A DNA stretch of 64,000 bases, from positions 1 through 64,000 of the forward strand of contig BAXV01000003.1 of NCBI GenBank assembly GCA_001310715.1, written 5' to 3'. A model generated the notes under the pieces. The model was given only the letters and a program-made list of their open reading frames with translations, did no database searches and was not told the DNA's origin. The translations under genes and the position numbers were made by a program. Origin of the DNA: Pseudovibrio sp. JCM 19062 (lineage in GTDB: Bacteria; Pseudomonadota; Alphaproteobacteria; Rhizobiales; Stappiaceae). Each line of letters opens with the position of its first letter. The first letter of the stretch is position 1. Positions 10,351 through 21,166 of this stretch are shown in pieces.

Positions 10351-10452
10351 AGCGTATTCCCGAAAAGTGGGTCCGGTTTTCGGAGAAGAATACGCGTAAA
10401 AATAAACGCTTAGAGCTTGGTGCGTGAATTCATATAAACGCGACATGCTCTA
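10350..10452. repeat. Rhizobial-type palindromic intergenic repeat
   Basis: Directly after the glnE stop comes AGAGCGTATTCCCGAAAA, then GTGGGTCCGG, then TTTTCGGAGAAGAATACGC: GCGTATTC and GAATACGC, CCGAAAA and TTTTCGG are mirrored arms. A second part (AGAGCTTGGTGCGTGAATTC to GCGACATGCTCT) follows, so the element opens with AGAGC and closes with GCTCT. Elements of this look are scattered between genes in many Hyphomicrobiales genomes. Only one copy was noticed in this window. Confidence 0.65.
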
Positions 10453-10474
10453 ATAAGGAAAGATCTGAAACAAC

Positions 10475-10502
10475 AAAAAGGCCGCTTCATCAGCGGCTTT
10501 TT
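10475..10502. terminator. Bidirectional terminator between glnE and the PAS kinase
   Basis: AAAAGGCCGC and GCGGCTTTTT flank a short TTCATCA loop. The A- and T-tracts on both sides suit termination of the rightward glnE and the leftward kinase gene, which converge here. Confidence 0.8.
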
Positions 10503-10523
10503 AAATGATGCTTATCTGGAATG

Positions 10524-12798
10524 TCAGGCTGCATTCAAACTGTTGACGCCTGTCAGGCGGCTCTTATCCCGTGACTTGGCTTTCAAAGGCAGTTTGATCG
10601 TAACCTCGGTGCCTTTGCCAACTTCGGACTCAATTTCCATGTAACCGCCATGCAACTCGCTGAGAGAGCGGGCGATGGCCAGACCAAGGCCGGACCCCTT
10701 GTGCGTCTTGGTGAACTGGTTCTCCACCTGAACAAACGGCTTGGCAAGACGGTCGATATCTTTCTTGGAAATGCCAATGCCATTGTCTGTGATCTTGAGT
10801 TCTGCAAAAGCCCCGGCTTTGCGAGCTGAAACGCGAACCTCACCATTTTCAGGAGTGAACTTAACGGAGTTGGCAAGGAGGTTGAGCAGGATCTGTTTAA
10901 CAGCACGCCTGTCTGCCTGCAGATGCATGTGCGGCAAGTTTTCGCTAATGATCTTAATTTTTTTTATCCGAAGCAGTTGCCGAGATAATACGAGCTGCGT
11001 CCTGAACGGTCTGCTTGATCTGCACGTCTTCAACCGACAGTTCAATCCGGCCTGCTTCAATCTTCGACATATCGAGAATGTCATTGATCACGTTCAGCAG
11101 GTAGTTGCCGGAGGAATGAATATCCTTGCAGTATTCCTTGTACTTGTCAGACCCAAGATCGCCAAACATGCCTGATCCATGATATCGGAGAAGCCGATGA
11201 TCGCGTTAAGCGTGTACGCAGCTCGTGTGAGATATTGGCAAGGAACTCGGACTTAGCCTGGTTCGCATCCTCCGCGCGGGTCTTTTCGTCCGCATACTTC
11301 TCGGTCAATTCCACCAATTGCTGCGCCTGCAGCTCTAGCTTCTGGCGGGACTGGCGCAAATCGGCAATGGTCGCCATATGACCGCGCTCCGATTCAAGTA
11401 GCTTCTCTTCTTTCCGCTTCAGCTCGGTAATGTCGGTGCCAACAGAAACGAAGCCGCCATCCTTAGTACGGCGCTCCGAAACCTGCAACCAACGCCCACC
11501 TTCCATCTCACTTTGTAGGAGCTTTCCATATCGCTATCGATGTGGTCGCCTTCCTCAGGTTCAGAAATGATTGGCTGACTGGCAGAGGACATAACGGTTG
11601 CGTAGGGTGTGCCCGACTGAACGACATGGTCTGGTAATTGGTGTAGCCTGCGATAGTTGGAGTTGCACATCACCAGATGATTGTCCGCATCCCAAAGAAC
11701 AAATGCCTCGGATATATTCTCGATCGCATCGCGAAGACGCAAGTCGGCGGTGCGGCTCTGTTCGGCAAGCTTCTTCTGCTCCGTCACGTCCATGCAAATA
11801 CCGATCAGGTGCGGTTCGTTGGTGCCCGCATCGGTTTGCACCTCCGCACGGACCCGCAGCCACACCCAGGACCCATCAACGTGGCGCATCCGCCATTGGC
11901 GATCCACATTGCTCTTGCCCGTATCAAGCAGGCTTTTTGCAAGGTCATATAGATCTACATCATCAGGGTGGGTCAGGGACTGGATCTCGGCAAAGCCATA
12001 ATGTCATTTCGGGGGTCCATTCCCAGCATCTCATAAAGCGAGGCGGACCAGAAAACGCGGCCACGGGACAAATCCCAATCAAACAGGCCACAACGCCCCC
12101 GATTGAGTGCTGCATCAATCCGCGAACGTGTTGCTGAATAAATGCCGTCAGCTTGCTGTGCTCGGGTGGCCTGCGCAAAATAGGCGTAAATGATCACCAG
12201 CAGCACCATGGAGGTGGCGACAAAGATGGTGACATTTGCAGATAGCTCAGTACGCCAAGGGGCAAAGATCGCTTTTTCTGGCTGCATGATAGCAACCATG
12301 CCAAGCTTGTTTGAAAGGTGATGAACCGTTGCACGTGTGGCGTCTTTGGTGCCTGCGTTGATCGTCAGAACGCCAGCCCGTTTGCCAAAGAACGTCATGG
12401 GCTGAGTGTCACCAAGGAAACTGGTGATCTTCAGCTTCCATATCAGGGCGGGTTGGAGCACTGGCAACAATTGTGCCGTTTGGATCAGCCAGAAGAATTT
12501 GACGACTTTGGCTGGTGGCGCGAGGGGGCAGGGCTTCAGAAAGTGCACGCTGCAAAGCTGAGGCCAGACCCACGCTGCCTTTTTCTTGTTCGGTAATGTC
12601 AATACTGGCTGTTAGCGCAGTCGCAATAAGTGTGAGGTCGTCTTGAGCCTTCTGGCTCACGCTCTCGTAATTGTAAGCAATCTCTAGTCCGCGGAAAATG
12701 GCGGTACAGGCAATGAAGATAATGCATAAAGCAGGAATAATTCGGCGCATCATCGGTTCAGTTGTCAAGAGACGTTGGTAAGCCGGTTGGGCAAGCAA
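10524..12798 (-). CDS. Membrane PAS-domain sensor histidine kinase (PleC-like)
   Basis: Hybrid-free sensor kinase of about 755 residues. N-terminal TM (RIIPALCIIFIACTAIF), an extracytoplasmic region of about 150 residues, TM2 (VTIFVATSMVLLVIIYAYFA), then PAS segments (RCGLFDWDLSRGRVFWSASL; then the one holding WRMRHVDGSWVWLRV; then FVLWDADNHLVMCN), a coiled stretch, HisKA (SEFLANISHELRT, phospho-acceptor near 11230) and an ATPase domain with LLNLLANSVKFTP, ITDNGIGISKKDI and GSGLGLAIA. Frame breaks near 12413, 11990, 11510 and 11205, plus an extra base in the eight-T run at 10958-10965. The TTG at 12798 is the first usable start; ATG at 12756 is an alternative. PleC-like kinases act in cell-cycle and polarity signalling in this class; the specific role here is inferred only from domain order. 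Confidence 0.85.
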
Positions 12799-13001
12799 TT
12801 TAATATGTCCGGTTAAGGCATCTTTTTTTGCCTGCCCGTTTGGTCGAATTCAACAGTCGTCGAGCGGTCGCGCCCCCAGCAAAGGCTCGTGCCATGAATG
12901 CCCCCATGTGTCAGATCCCGCCGCAAATAATCCGAGTTGTAATTCACCCGAATCACCTTCATTTGAATCTATCCGAATCAACTTGTCCAGAGTCCTGGTA
13001 C

Positions 13002-13041
13002 AAAAAAAATGGTTAACGGCAGCGCTTTTTGCTGCCGTTAA
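13002..13041 (-). terminator. Terminator of pepN
   Basis: TTAACGGCAGC (13013-13023) and GCTGCCGTTAA (13031-13041) form an 11-bp stem; on the minus strand it is followed by eight T residues (13009-13002). The remaining sequence from 12799 to 13089 holds the 5' region of the leftward kinase gene; no other gene was seen there. Confidence 0.85.
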
Positions 13042-13089
13042 TTCATTTAGGACTCTCAGAGACTTCGCTAGGGTGTAATCTAGACTGTC

Positions 13090-15725
13090 TTAGTCTAGGC
13101 ACAGCTCAACTATTTCTTTCACGTCAGTTGACAGTTGTTGGTCGGCCTCAAGAATACCCTGCAAAGCGGCTTTTGCCTTTTCTCTGCGTGCTGCATTCAT
13201 ATTTCTCCAGTTGCCAAAGCTTTTGACCATTCTGGAAGCAACCTGAGGGTTAGTCTTATCCAATTGTAATGTGATTTCAGCTAGATAATTATATCCAGAG
13301 CCATCTACAGCATGGAAGCCGCGTGTATTGCCTCCCAGAAAACCTCCAATCAGCGCATAGATGCGATTTGGATTGTCCCATGAAAATGCTGGATGCTCGG
13401 TAAGAGTGCGTATGGCTGCAACTGAATCTTCACTTGGCGCACGAGCAGCTATACTCAACCACTTATCCATGGCAAGCGCGGTGTCCTTGTGGCGCTCTTC
13501 AAATGCCTTTAGGGCTTCCTGCGCTCCGGCAAGCTGCCAGATCACAAGGATCGTCAGGGCGCCCATGCGATCGCTCATATTGTCCGCATTATCAAAGTGA
13601 GCTTTTGCCAGGGCTGCACTTTCAGCGGTTTGTGCAGCGCCAAGGTAGGACAGGCAACGCAGCTTCAAAGCACGCTTGCCAGCTGAAATGGCGTCCGGAC
13701 TAAAGGTCGCTGGCATCTCCAGTTGATCGTAAAGGCGTTTGAAGGTGTCATAGAGCGTCACGCCGATTTCTTTGGAGAAGGCATCACGCGCGTTGCCAAT
13801 GGCATCGGTGTCAACGTCCTTTCCTATTTCCAGAGCAATCGCTTGTTCACTTGGCAACATCAGCCCGAAACCACGAAACGCATGGTCAAGGCTTTCATCC
13901 GCTGCCATATGACCCAGAGCCTCAATAAAGGCCTCTTTGCCAGCTGGCTCCACGCCGTTGGTCAGTTCAATCAGCAGCTCCGTCATGAGTGTCTGGGCCG
14001 CCTGCCAGCGGTTAAACGGATCAGCGTCATGGCGCATAAGGAATATATGCTCTTCGCGGGAGAGACCGGTTTCCAGTTTCACAGGCGCAGAGAATTCACG
14101 CAGCAGGGAAGGAACCGGTTTGCTGCCAATGCCATGGAATACAACAGTGTGCTTGTTCTCGCTCAGACACAGCAGATCGCCGTCAACCTGCGCCCCTTCC
14201 ACGCTGGAATAGGCAAGATCATCGCCATTTGGGCCGACCAGACCAAAGCGAACAGGTATGAAGAATGGTTTCTTCTCAGTCTGTCCCGGTGTCGGAGCAT
14301 TAATCTGCTCAAGGTCCAGTGTGTAAGTCTTGGCATCTGCATCGTAAGAGCCGCTGGCTTTAACTACAGGCGTGCCGGATTGGTGGTACCAAAGGCTAAA
14401 CTGTGTCAGGTCTAATGCGTTTGCATCTTCAAAGCACTTGATGAATCTTCGATTGTTGACGCATCCCCGTCATGACGCTCAAAATAAAGATCCATGCCTT
14501 TTCTGAAGCCATCCGCACCAAGAATAGTCTTGATCATGCGAACCAGCTCAGCACCCTTGTCATAGACGGTCGCCGTGTAGAAGTTGTTGATCTCTTTATA
14601 TTCTGTTGGACGTACCGGATGGGAGAGAGGCCCCTGATCCTCTGGGAACTGGCGAGACTTCAGACGGATAACGTCAGCAATACGCTTTACAGGACGGGAG
14701 CGTTCATCAGAAGAGAACTCCTGATCACGGAACACCGTCAGACCCTCTTTCAGGCACAGCTGGAACCATTCGCGGCAGGTAATGCGGTTACCGGTCCAGT
14801 TATGGAAATACTCGTGCGCGACAACAGTCTCGATACCTTCGTAATCCGTGTCGGTAGCTGTGTCGCTGTCGGCAAGAATATACTTATCGTTGAAGATGTT
14901 AAGGCCCTTGTTCTCCATTGCGCCCATGTTGAAGGCAGAAACAGCCACGATGTTGAACACATCCAGATCATACTCGCGGCCAAACACCTTTTCGTCCCAG
15001 CGCATGGAACGGATCAGGCTGTCCATGGACCAGTCCGTCCGATCCTCATTGCCTTTTTCGACATAGATGTTCAGATCAACAGGCTTGCCGGAGGCCGTGG
15101 TGTACTTTTCTGAGGTGCAGGCAAGATCACCGGCCACCAGCGCAAACAGGTAGGCAGGTTTTGGATGTGGATCATGCCACACCGCAAAATGGCGGTCTGT
15201 GTCCGCAATATCGCCGGTTTCCTGCGGATTGCCGTTGCTCAAAAGGATTGGATTGCTCGCCTTGTCTGCTTCAATACGTGTGGTGAACACGGAAAGCACA
15301 TCCGGGCGATCATAGTAATAGGTGATCCGGCGGAAGCCTTCGGCCTCACACTGGGTGCAGTAGATGCCTTTTGAAAGATAAAGCCCTTCCAGCTTGGTGT
15401 TCGCAGTCGGATTGACGTTGGTCACGACTTCCAGCTGGAACGTATCTGCAGGCGGGTTGTGAATGATCAGCTTGGTAGCTGAGGCCTGATAAGCTCCCTG
15501 CGCCAAAGCGACACCATCAATCGCCACTGAAACCAGTGTGAGTTCATCACCATCCAGCTCAAGCGAAGTGCCAGCGTCTGTACCATCGCGTCTGGAAAGG
15601 GTGAGGGTGGAGACAATTTCAGTTGCTTCTGGCGTAAGCTTGAAGACCAGTGAGACACTGTCAATCGCGTAGGGGGTTTCTTTGTAGTCTTGCAGTTTGA
15701 TGAGCTGAGCAGTCTCAGATCGCAT
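13090..15725 (-). CDS. pepN: Aminopeptidase N, M1 family zinc metallopeptidase
   Basis: Cytosolic broad-specificity aminopeptidase that finishes protein and peptide turnover. About 878 residues, the normal size of the bacterial PepN type. The exopeptidase motif GAMENKGLNIFN (near 14905-14940) and the zinc site HEYFHNWTGNRITCREWFQL (near 14750-14810) are complete, and a Glu ligand 18 residues downstream sits in KEGLTVFRDQEF. The start ATG (codon 15725-15723) has GGGAGAA at good spacing; upstream in-frame codons lack this. One base is missing near 14446 (EDSSSALK should read EDFIKCFEDANALDL), after which the frame continues to the stop. No signal peptide. Followed by a clear terminator. Confidence 0.94.
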
Positions 15726-15993
15726 GCTGTTCTCCCAAGAAGTGTTGAAGCAGCTTTTCGCCCGTTGGCGCAGCGCTTTCAAAAATTATGTAGATCGGCG
15801 GTACCTTTGAAAACGGTCCCGGTCAAATGTAGGAATTAAAAACCACAGCACTTTTGCACCCAAATGACAAAATTATCAAGCACGGGAAGGTCTGGAACGA
15901 GTTCATGACAGATCCTCGCAGGACCTCCTGCCAAAAAACAGGTAGCACTGTGCTCCTGAGATGAATCTGCACAAAAAGACTGAGGTTGCTTCC

Positions 15994-17168
15994 GTGACGG
16001 CCCCCCTTGAAAATATAAGAGTTTTGGAACTGGCGCGCATTCTGGCAGGGCCATGGATCGGGCAAACCCTTGCCGATCTGGGGGCGGATGTCATCAAGGT
16101 GGAAAGCCCGCGCGGTGACGATACGCGGACTTGGGGCCCTCCCTTCATCGAAGAAGTGGGCGGCAGCAAAAGTGCAGCTTACTTCCACGCCTGCAACCGT
16201 GGCAAACGCTCCATCACAGCAGACTTCTCAAATCCGGAAGACCGTGAGCTGATCCGTGATCTTGTGCGTCAAAGCGATGTGCTGATCGAGAACTTCAAAG
16301 TCGGCGGTCTTGCCAAGTACGGTCTCGATTACGAGAGCCTTAAAAAGATCAACCCCAAGCTGATCTACTGCTCTGTAACAGGATTTGGTCAGGATGGTCC
16401 ATATGCACACCGTGCCGGATACGACTTCATGATCCAGGGCATGAGTGGCATCATGGACCTGACGGGTCCTAAAGGTGGAGAGCCACAAAAAGTGGGTGTT
16501 GCCTTTGCCGATATCTTCACCGGCCTCTATGGTGTAATCGGCATTCAGGCGGCCCTTCGTCGCCGTGACCTGACCGGTGAAGGCGAATGGATCGACATGG
16601 CCTTGCTGGATGCTCAGGTGGGAGTTCTGGCCAATCAGGCCATGAACTACCTCAGCAGCGGCAATGTTCCCACGCGCATGGGCAACGCCCATCCAAACAT
16701 CGTTCCCTATCAGGTTTTTGAGGTGAAGGACGGTCACCTGATCGTCGCCGTTGGCAATGACAGCCAGTTCGTGAACTTCTGCAAGATTCTTGGAGAGCCG
16801 GGTTTGGCGGAAGATCAGCGCTTTGCCACCAATCCCGCTCGTGTGAAGCACCGTGATCAATTGACTGAAAAGCTTCAGACTTTGGTCCTGAGTTTTACGC
16901 GGGATGAACTATTGGGCCGAATGGAGGAACACGGTGTTCCGGCAGGACCGATCAATCAGTAGCGGATGTTTTGCAGGACCCGCAAGTTGAACACCGCCAG
17001 TTGAAGGTCACTCTGCCGACAGCCTCAAAAGAGGGTGGTGAGCAAACCTATGTCCGTACGCCGATCCAATTTGCGAATTCCAAGCTGAAGATCGAGCGCG
17101 GTGCACCAGCTCTCGATGAGCACAGAAATGAGATTTTAAGAGAATTAGGCAAGGAAGTTGTAGAATAA
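15994..17168 (+). CDS. CaiB/BaiF family (class III) CoA transferase
   Basis: Family III enzymes move CoA between carboxylic acids through an aspartyl-CoA anhydride intermediate. The N-terminus IRVLELARILAGPWIGQTLA and ADVIKVESPRGDDTR are typical; the catalytic Asp is expected in GYDFMIQGMSGIMDLTG (near 16417-16465). About 390 residues, standard. GTG at 15994 is preferred because GAGG lies eight bases upstream and it gives the family-like start VTAPLENIRVLEL; an in-frame ATG at 15961 is possible. One base is missing near 16956 (GPINQ-stop should read GPINSVADVLQDPQVEH). Substrate cannot be inferred: there is no catabolic neighbour. The 180 bp before it, shared with divergent pepN, hold no other gene. 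Confidence 0.9.
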
Positions 17169-17249
17169 ATACTAGCTGAGCCAACTGGAGGAAGGCAGTT
17201 TGACGCTAGGTCCATTGAGTGGTTATACGGGCTGAACTTCCTCGCACAG

Positions 17250-19128
17250 ATGGGTCGTGGTTTGAAGCTTTGGAATAGGATTAGGCGAAAGGAAACAGAT
17301 GCAGAGCATTACCGTTATAAGCTCTCTCTGACTTGGCTGATTAGTCTCACCTTTGTGACTCTGGTGACGCTGTGTGGTGGCATCGTGCTCTACATGTCGG
17401 TTCACACCAACCTTGTAAATACCCGCAGTCTCATCGAAAAAGCGTCGATCATGTCGACCGAGGCAATCAACAATGCCTTAGGCGCCTACATCACGCCCGC
17501 ATTCTATTCCGTTCACGCGATCAAGGTTTATGCTGAAGAACAGCCGACGCCCCAGAGTGCTCTCTTTCGTGCACGCCAGACATTTCGCGGGGTCCTGTTC
17601 AGCGTTCAAAGTATTGAAGGATTGGTGCTTTCACTGCCAAATGGAGCCGTTTGGGGTCTGCGTCAGGCTGATAACAGCCAGGACGTTGTCATTTTTAACC
17701 CCCAGCAGGCCCTCTTTGAATTCTCCAGAATGGAAAGCATACAGGCGCAAAGAAGTCAGGATCCGTTCTGGGGAGATTTTTATGCCTCCGGTGAGGATCC
17801 ATTTGCGACTGTCACAAGCTCCATCGAATTTGAAGGCGAAGTAATAGGCTACATCTCCGCAATCATCACCATGGAGGGAGTTGGTTCGGTGCTTGCCTCT
17901 TCCAATGGAGATGGGCTTGGGTATCAGGTAGACGGAGAAAACGCTACAACCCGGTTTATCTTGACTGACGAAAACCGGGTACTTGCCTACGCGTCTCCAG
18001 AATATAACCTACAGGATCGGCTCTTATCACCGTTGTCAGAATTTGGAGATCCCATTCTGGCAAAATTTGAGCAGAGCCAGCCACAGCCCTCTAGTTCGCT
18101 TGCGCGTGACCGAGGTGTGGAACTTCACATGATTAACACTGACGATGATATGTATGTGATGGTTCTGCAAAAGCTTGTCTCACCGGACGGTGAGGTCTAT
18201 CAGGTTGGCGAATATCAACCCACGAACTCCCGTTATGATGAACTTGCACGGCTGATCAACTCGGTTTTTGCCGGTGTGGCAATCGTACTTCTGGCTGCGC
18301 TTATTGCGATCTTCCTCGCGCGCCGTTTGTCTTCACCGCTCAAAGGCATTGCCGCTCGGGCGCAAAAATTTGGAGCACTGGAGTTTGAGCACCTCGAACC
18401 ACTCCCAAGCAGCCATATTCGCGAAGTAGATCAGATCACCTCGGCCATGAATGCCAGTACCACTGGCTTACAAACCATGAGCCGGTACATTCCCAAATCG
18501 CTCTATGCCAAGCTGATGGCATCTGGGATGGATCAGGCAGCCCAAGCAAAAGAAGCCGACCTGACAATCTTGTTCACTGACATCGAAGGCTTCACGTCAC
18601 TGTCAGAAAAGAGGAATGCAGGTGAAGTGGCTGACTTGCTCAATGACCACTTTAAGCTGCTGGTTTCTGCAGTGGAGGCTCATCAGTACTGTCGACAAGT
18701 TTGTTGGCGACGGAATGCTCGCATTCTGGGGAGCGCCAAACGAGATTGAAGATCATGCCCAACGTGCTATTGCAGCGGCAGAAGACATGGTCGTCGCCAT
18801 CCGCAAAGCGAACACTGCCGCGCCGGAGAACGCACTGCGTGTGCGGATTGCCATCCACACTGGCCGCGTAATTGTTGGCAATGTGGGCGCTGTTGAACGC
18901 TGGAACTACACCATTGTTGGAGACGCTGTGAATGTGTGCAGCCGTCTGCAAGGTGTTGGTTGCACACATTCCGCGGTTAAAGGGGTTTGCGTGGTATTAA
19001 GCGGTGAAACCGTTGAAAAAGCCGGGCATCCTGACAACGTCACACACCTAGGCAGCCACGCAATTCGTGGCCGGAAAGGCAAAGTGGAAGTGTGGCAGCT
19101 CACCTCCACCATCAACGGCAAGCTTTAA
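17250..19128 (+). CDS. Membrane adenylate/guanylate cyclase with extracytoplasmic sensor and HAMP
   Basis: Class III nucleotide cyclase of about 626 residues. Layout: TM1 (LTWLISLTFVTLVTLCGGIV) near residues 28-50, an extracytoplasmic sensor region of about 280 residues of Cache-like character, TM2 (VFAGVAIVLLAALIAIFLA) near 340-360, HAMP, then the cyclase domain with the first metal Asp in LTILFTDIEGFTSLSE and the second in VDKFVGDGMLAFWGAP; the transition-state region is NYTIVGDAVNVCSRLQG. Two bases are missing near 18687, where AHQYCRQV should read AHQGTVDKFVGDG. It appears to be a single-gene unit. Product is probably cAMP, the commonest for this group, but specificity is not certain. Confidence 0.88.
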
Positions 19129-19265
19129 TTCTGCCGCTATCTTCTAGTTTACTTTAAGTGTGCTGGGAAACCCAACCTCTTTGAAAGGAAGCCCTGTTGT
19201 AGTGAAGAGGTTGCAATCCATGGTTTTTCAGGCGGCATCAACGGATCAGTAAGGAAGGAACGCAC

Positions 19266-21166
19266 GTGAACCTTCTTGATATCAAAGGGTTGACGGTAGA
19301 GTTTCGCGGAGACGAAGGACATCAGGAAGTCGTCCGCGATGTGTCTTTTAGTGTGCCCGAAAACAAATCCGTTGCTTTGGTAGGTGAGTCAGGCTCCGGC
19401 AAAACCGTAATTTCCAAAGCGATTATGGGCATCCTTCCTGCAAAGTCACACATCACCTCCGGCCAAATCCTGTTTCGCGACAATAGTCGAAATGGCAAGG
19501 TCATTGATATCGCAAAGCTTCCCCCGAGCGGACCAGCCATGCGCGCCATGCGCGGAGATCAGATCGCCATGATCTTTCAAGAGCCCATGGTTTCGCTCTC
19601 ACCCCTGCACACAATCGGAGACCAGATCAGCGAAGGTGCAAGACTGCATCGCTCTGTTGGCAGGAAAGAGGCGCTTGAGCTGACAAAGGATATGCTGCGG
19701 CTTGTCCATTTTCCAGATCCTGAGCGAGCCATCGGCGCTTATCCCTTCGAGCTTTCAGGTGGTTTGCGACAACGCGCGCTCATCGCCATGGCATTGATCT
19801 GCCGCCCATCTCTTTTGATCGCAGATGAACCAACCACAGCGTTAGATGTCACCATTCAGGCCGAAATTCTCAAGCTGATCAAAGAGGTGCAGGCCGAGTT
19901 GAACATGACCTTGCTCATGATCACCCATGACTTTGGCGTGGTGACGAACATGGCTGATGAAGTGGTTGTTGTTTACAACGGTGAGATCATGGAGAAGGGC
20001 AGCGTCGAGGACCTGTTCCTGACTCCACAGCACCCCTACCTAAAGGCGCTACTCAACGCCGTTCCCTCGCTCTCCATGGAACCGGAAGAACGTCTTGTAC
20101 CAATCCGGCCCATTAAACCACGTACCCATCAGACAGATGCACCTCCACCTCCAACCGGTAATGCACATGAGTTTCGTGGAACCACGCTTATCAAGCTGGA
20201 GGGGGTTCGCAAAACGTTCATGTTCAAGAAAACGCGTGGCAAGAAGCGCAGGGGCATGACCACAGCGCTCGACAATGTATCTCTGACTGTCCGCAGGGGT
20301 GAATGCCTTGGCATTGTTGGAGAGTCAGGATCGGGTAAAACAACCGCAGCTCTCGCCATGTTGCGGGCCTTCCCGCTGACGGAAGGGAAAATCTTCTACA
20401 CTACAGGGGATGGACCACGCGATATTCAGGGCTTCTCCGACAAAGAGCTCTTCAAATTCAGGGAACGAGCCCAGATTATTTTTCAGGACCCATTCTCCTC
20501 ACTGAACCCACGCCGCACGCTCAATGAGATCCTGATGGAGCCACTGATTATTCACCAGATCGGCGACAATCACAGCAAAGCAGCCCGCATCAGAGAGCTG
20601 ACCGATCTGGTCGGTCTGTCTCAAAGATTTCTGCGCCGCTATCCTCATTCCTTCTCCGGCGGGCAAAGGCAGCGTATTGGCATTGCCAGAGCCTTGGCCC
20701 TGAATCCTGAATTCCTGATATGCGATGAACCAACCTCAGCACTCGATGTCTCTGTGCAGGCCCAGATCCTGAATTTGCTCAAAGACCTGAAGGAAGAGCT
20801 GGGCCTAACTTACGTCTTCGTCAGTCACAACCTTGCCGTGGTCGATTACATCTCCGACCGTGTTGCTGTTATGTGTAAAGGTAAGGTCGTTGAGCTCGGG
20901 CCAACGCGGCAAATCATCGACAACCCCATTCACCCTATACGCGCGCGCTCCTGAAAGCCGTGCCGGAACCGTCTTTGGACCATAAGTTGGATTTTGCCTC
21001 TCTGGATGGCGCTGCCACCTCGGACCCCATGCAATGGCCGGCACCATATCGGATGGGGTACTCAACAGTGCCATATTTGGTTGAGATAGAGACAGGCCAC
21101 TGGGTTTGTGCTCCGGGAATGGACGCCATGCATGATACTGTTGGATTGGGAGGCAGCCACATATGA
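19266..21166 (+). CDS. Peptide ABC importer, fused dual ATPase (YejF/OppDF type)
   Basis: Two complete ABC ATPase domains in one 633-residue protein that powers a peptide or small-molecule importer. Domain 1: Walker A GESGSGKT, signature LSGGLRQRALIA, Walker B LLIADEPTTALD. Domain 2: Walker A GESGSGKTT, signature FSGGQRQRIGIA, Walker B FLICDEPTSALD. Both carry the oligopeptide-binding family C-terminal motif (HPYLKALLNAVP; the second reads HPYTRALLKAVPEPS after correction). GTG start at 19266 follows AAGGAAGG. One base is missing near 20935. The stop TGA at 21164-21166 overlaps the ATG of the binding-protein gene (ATGA). The arrangement resembles YejF of the microcin C/peptide transporter group, and the C-terminal tail after the second motif is unusually long (about 65 residues). 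Confidence 0.92.

Noticed and set aside
12937..12990. Short CCGAATCA-type repeats near the pepN terminator
   Set aside because: Only two imperfect copies with irregular spacing; probably chance.
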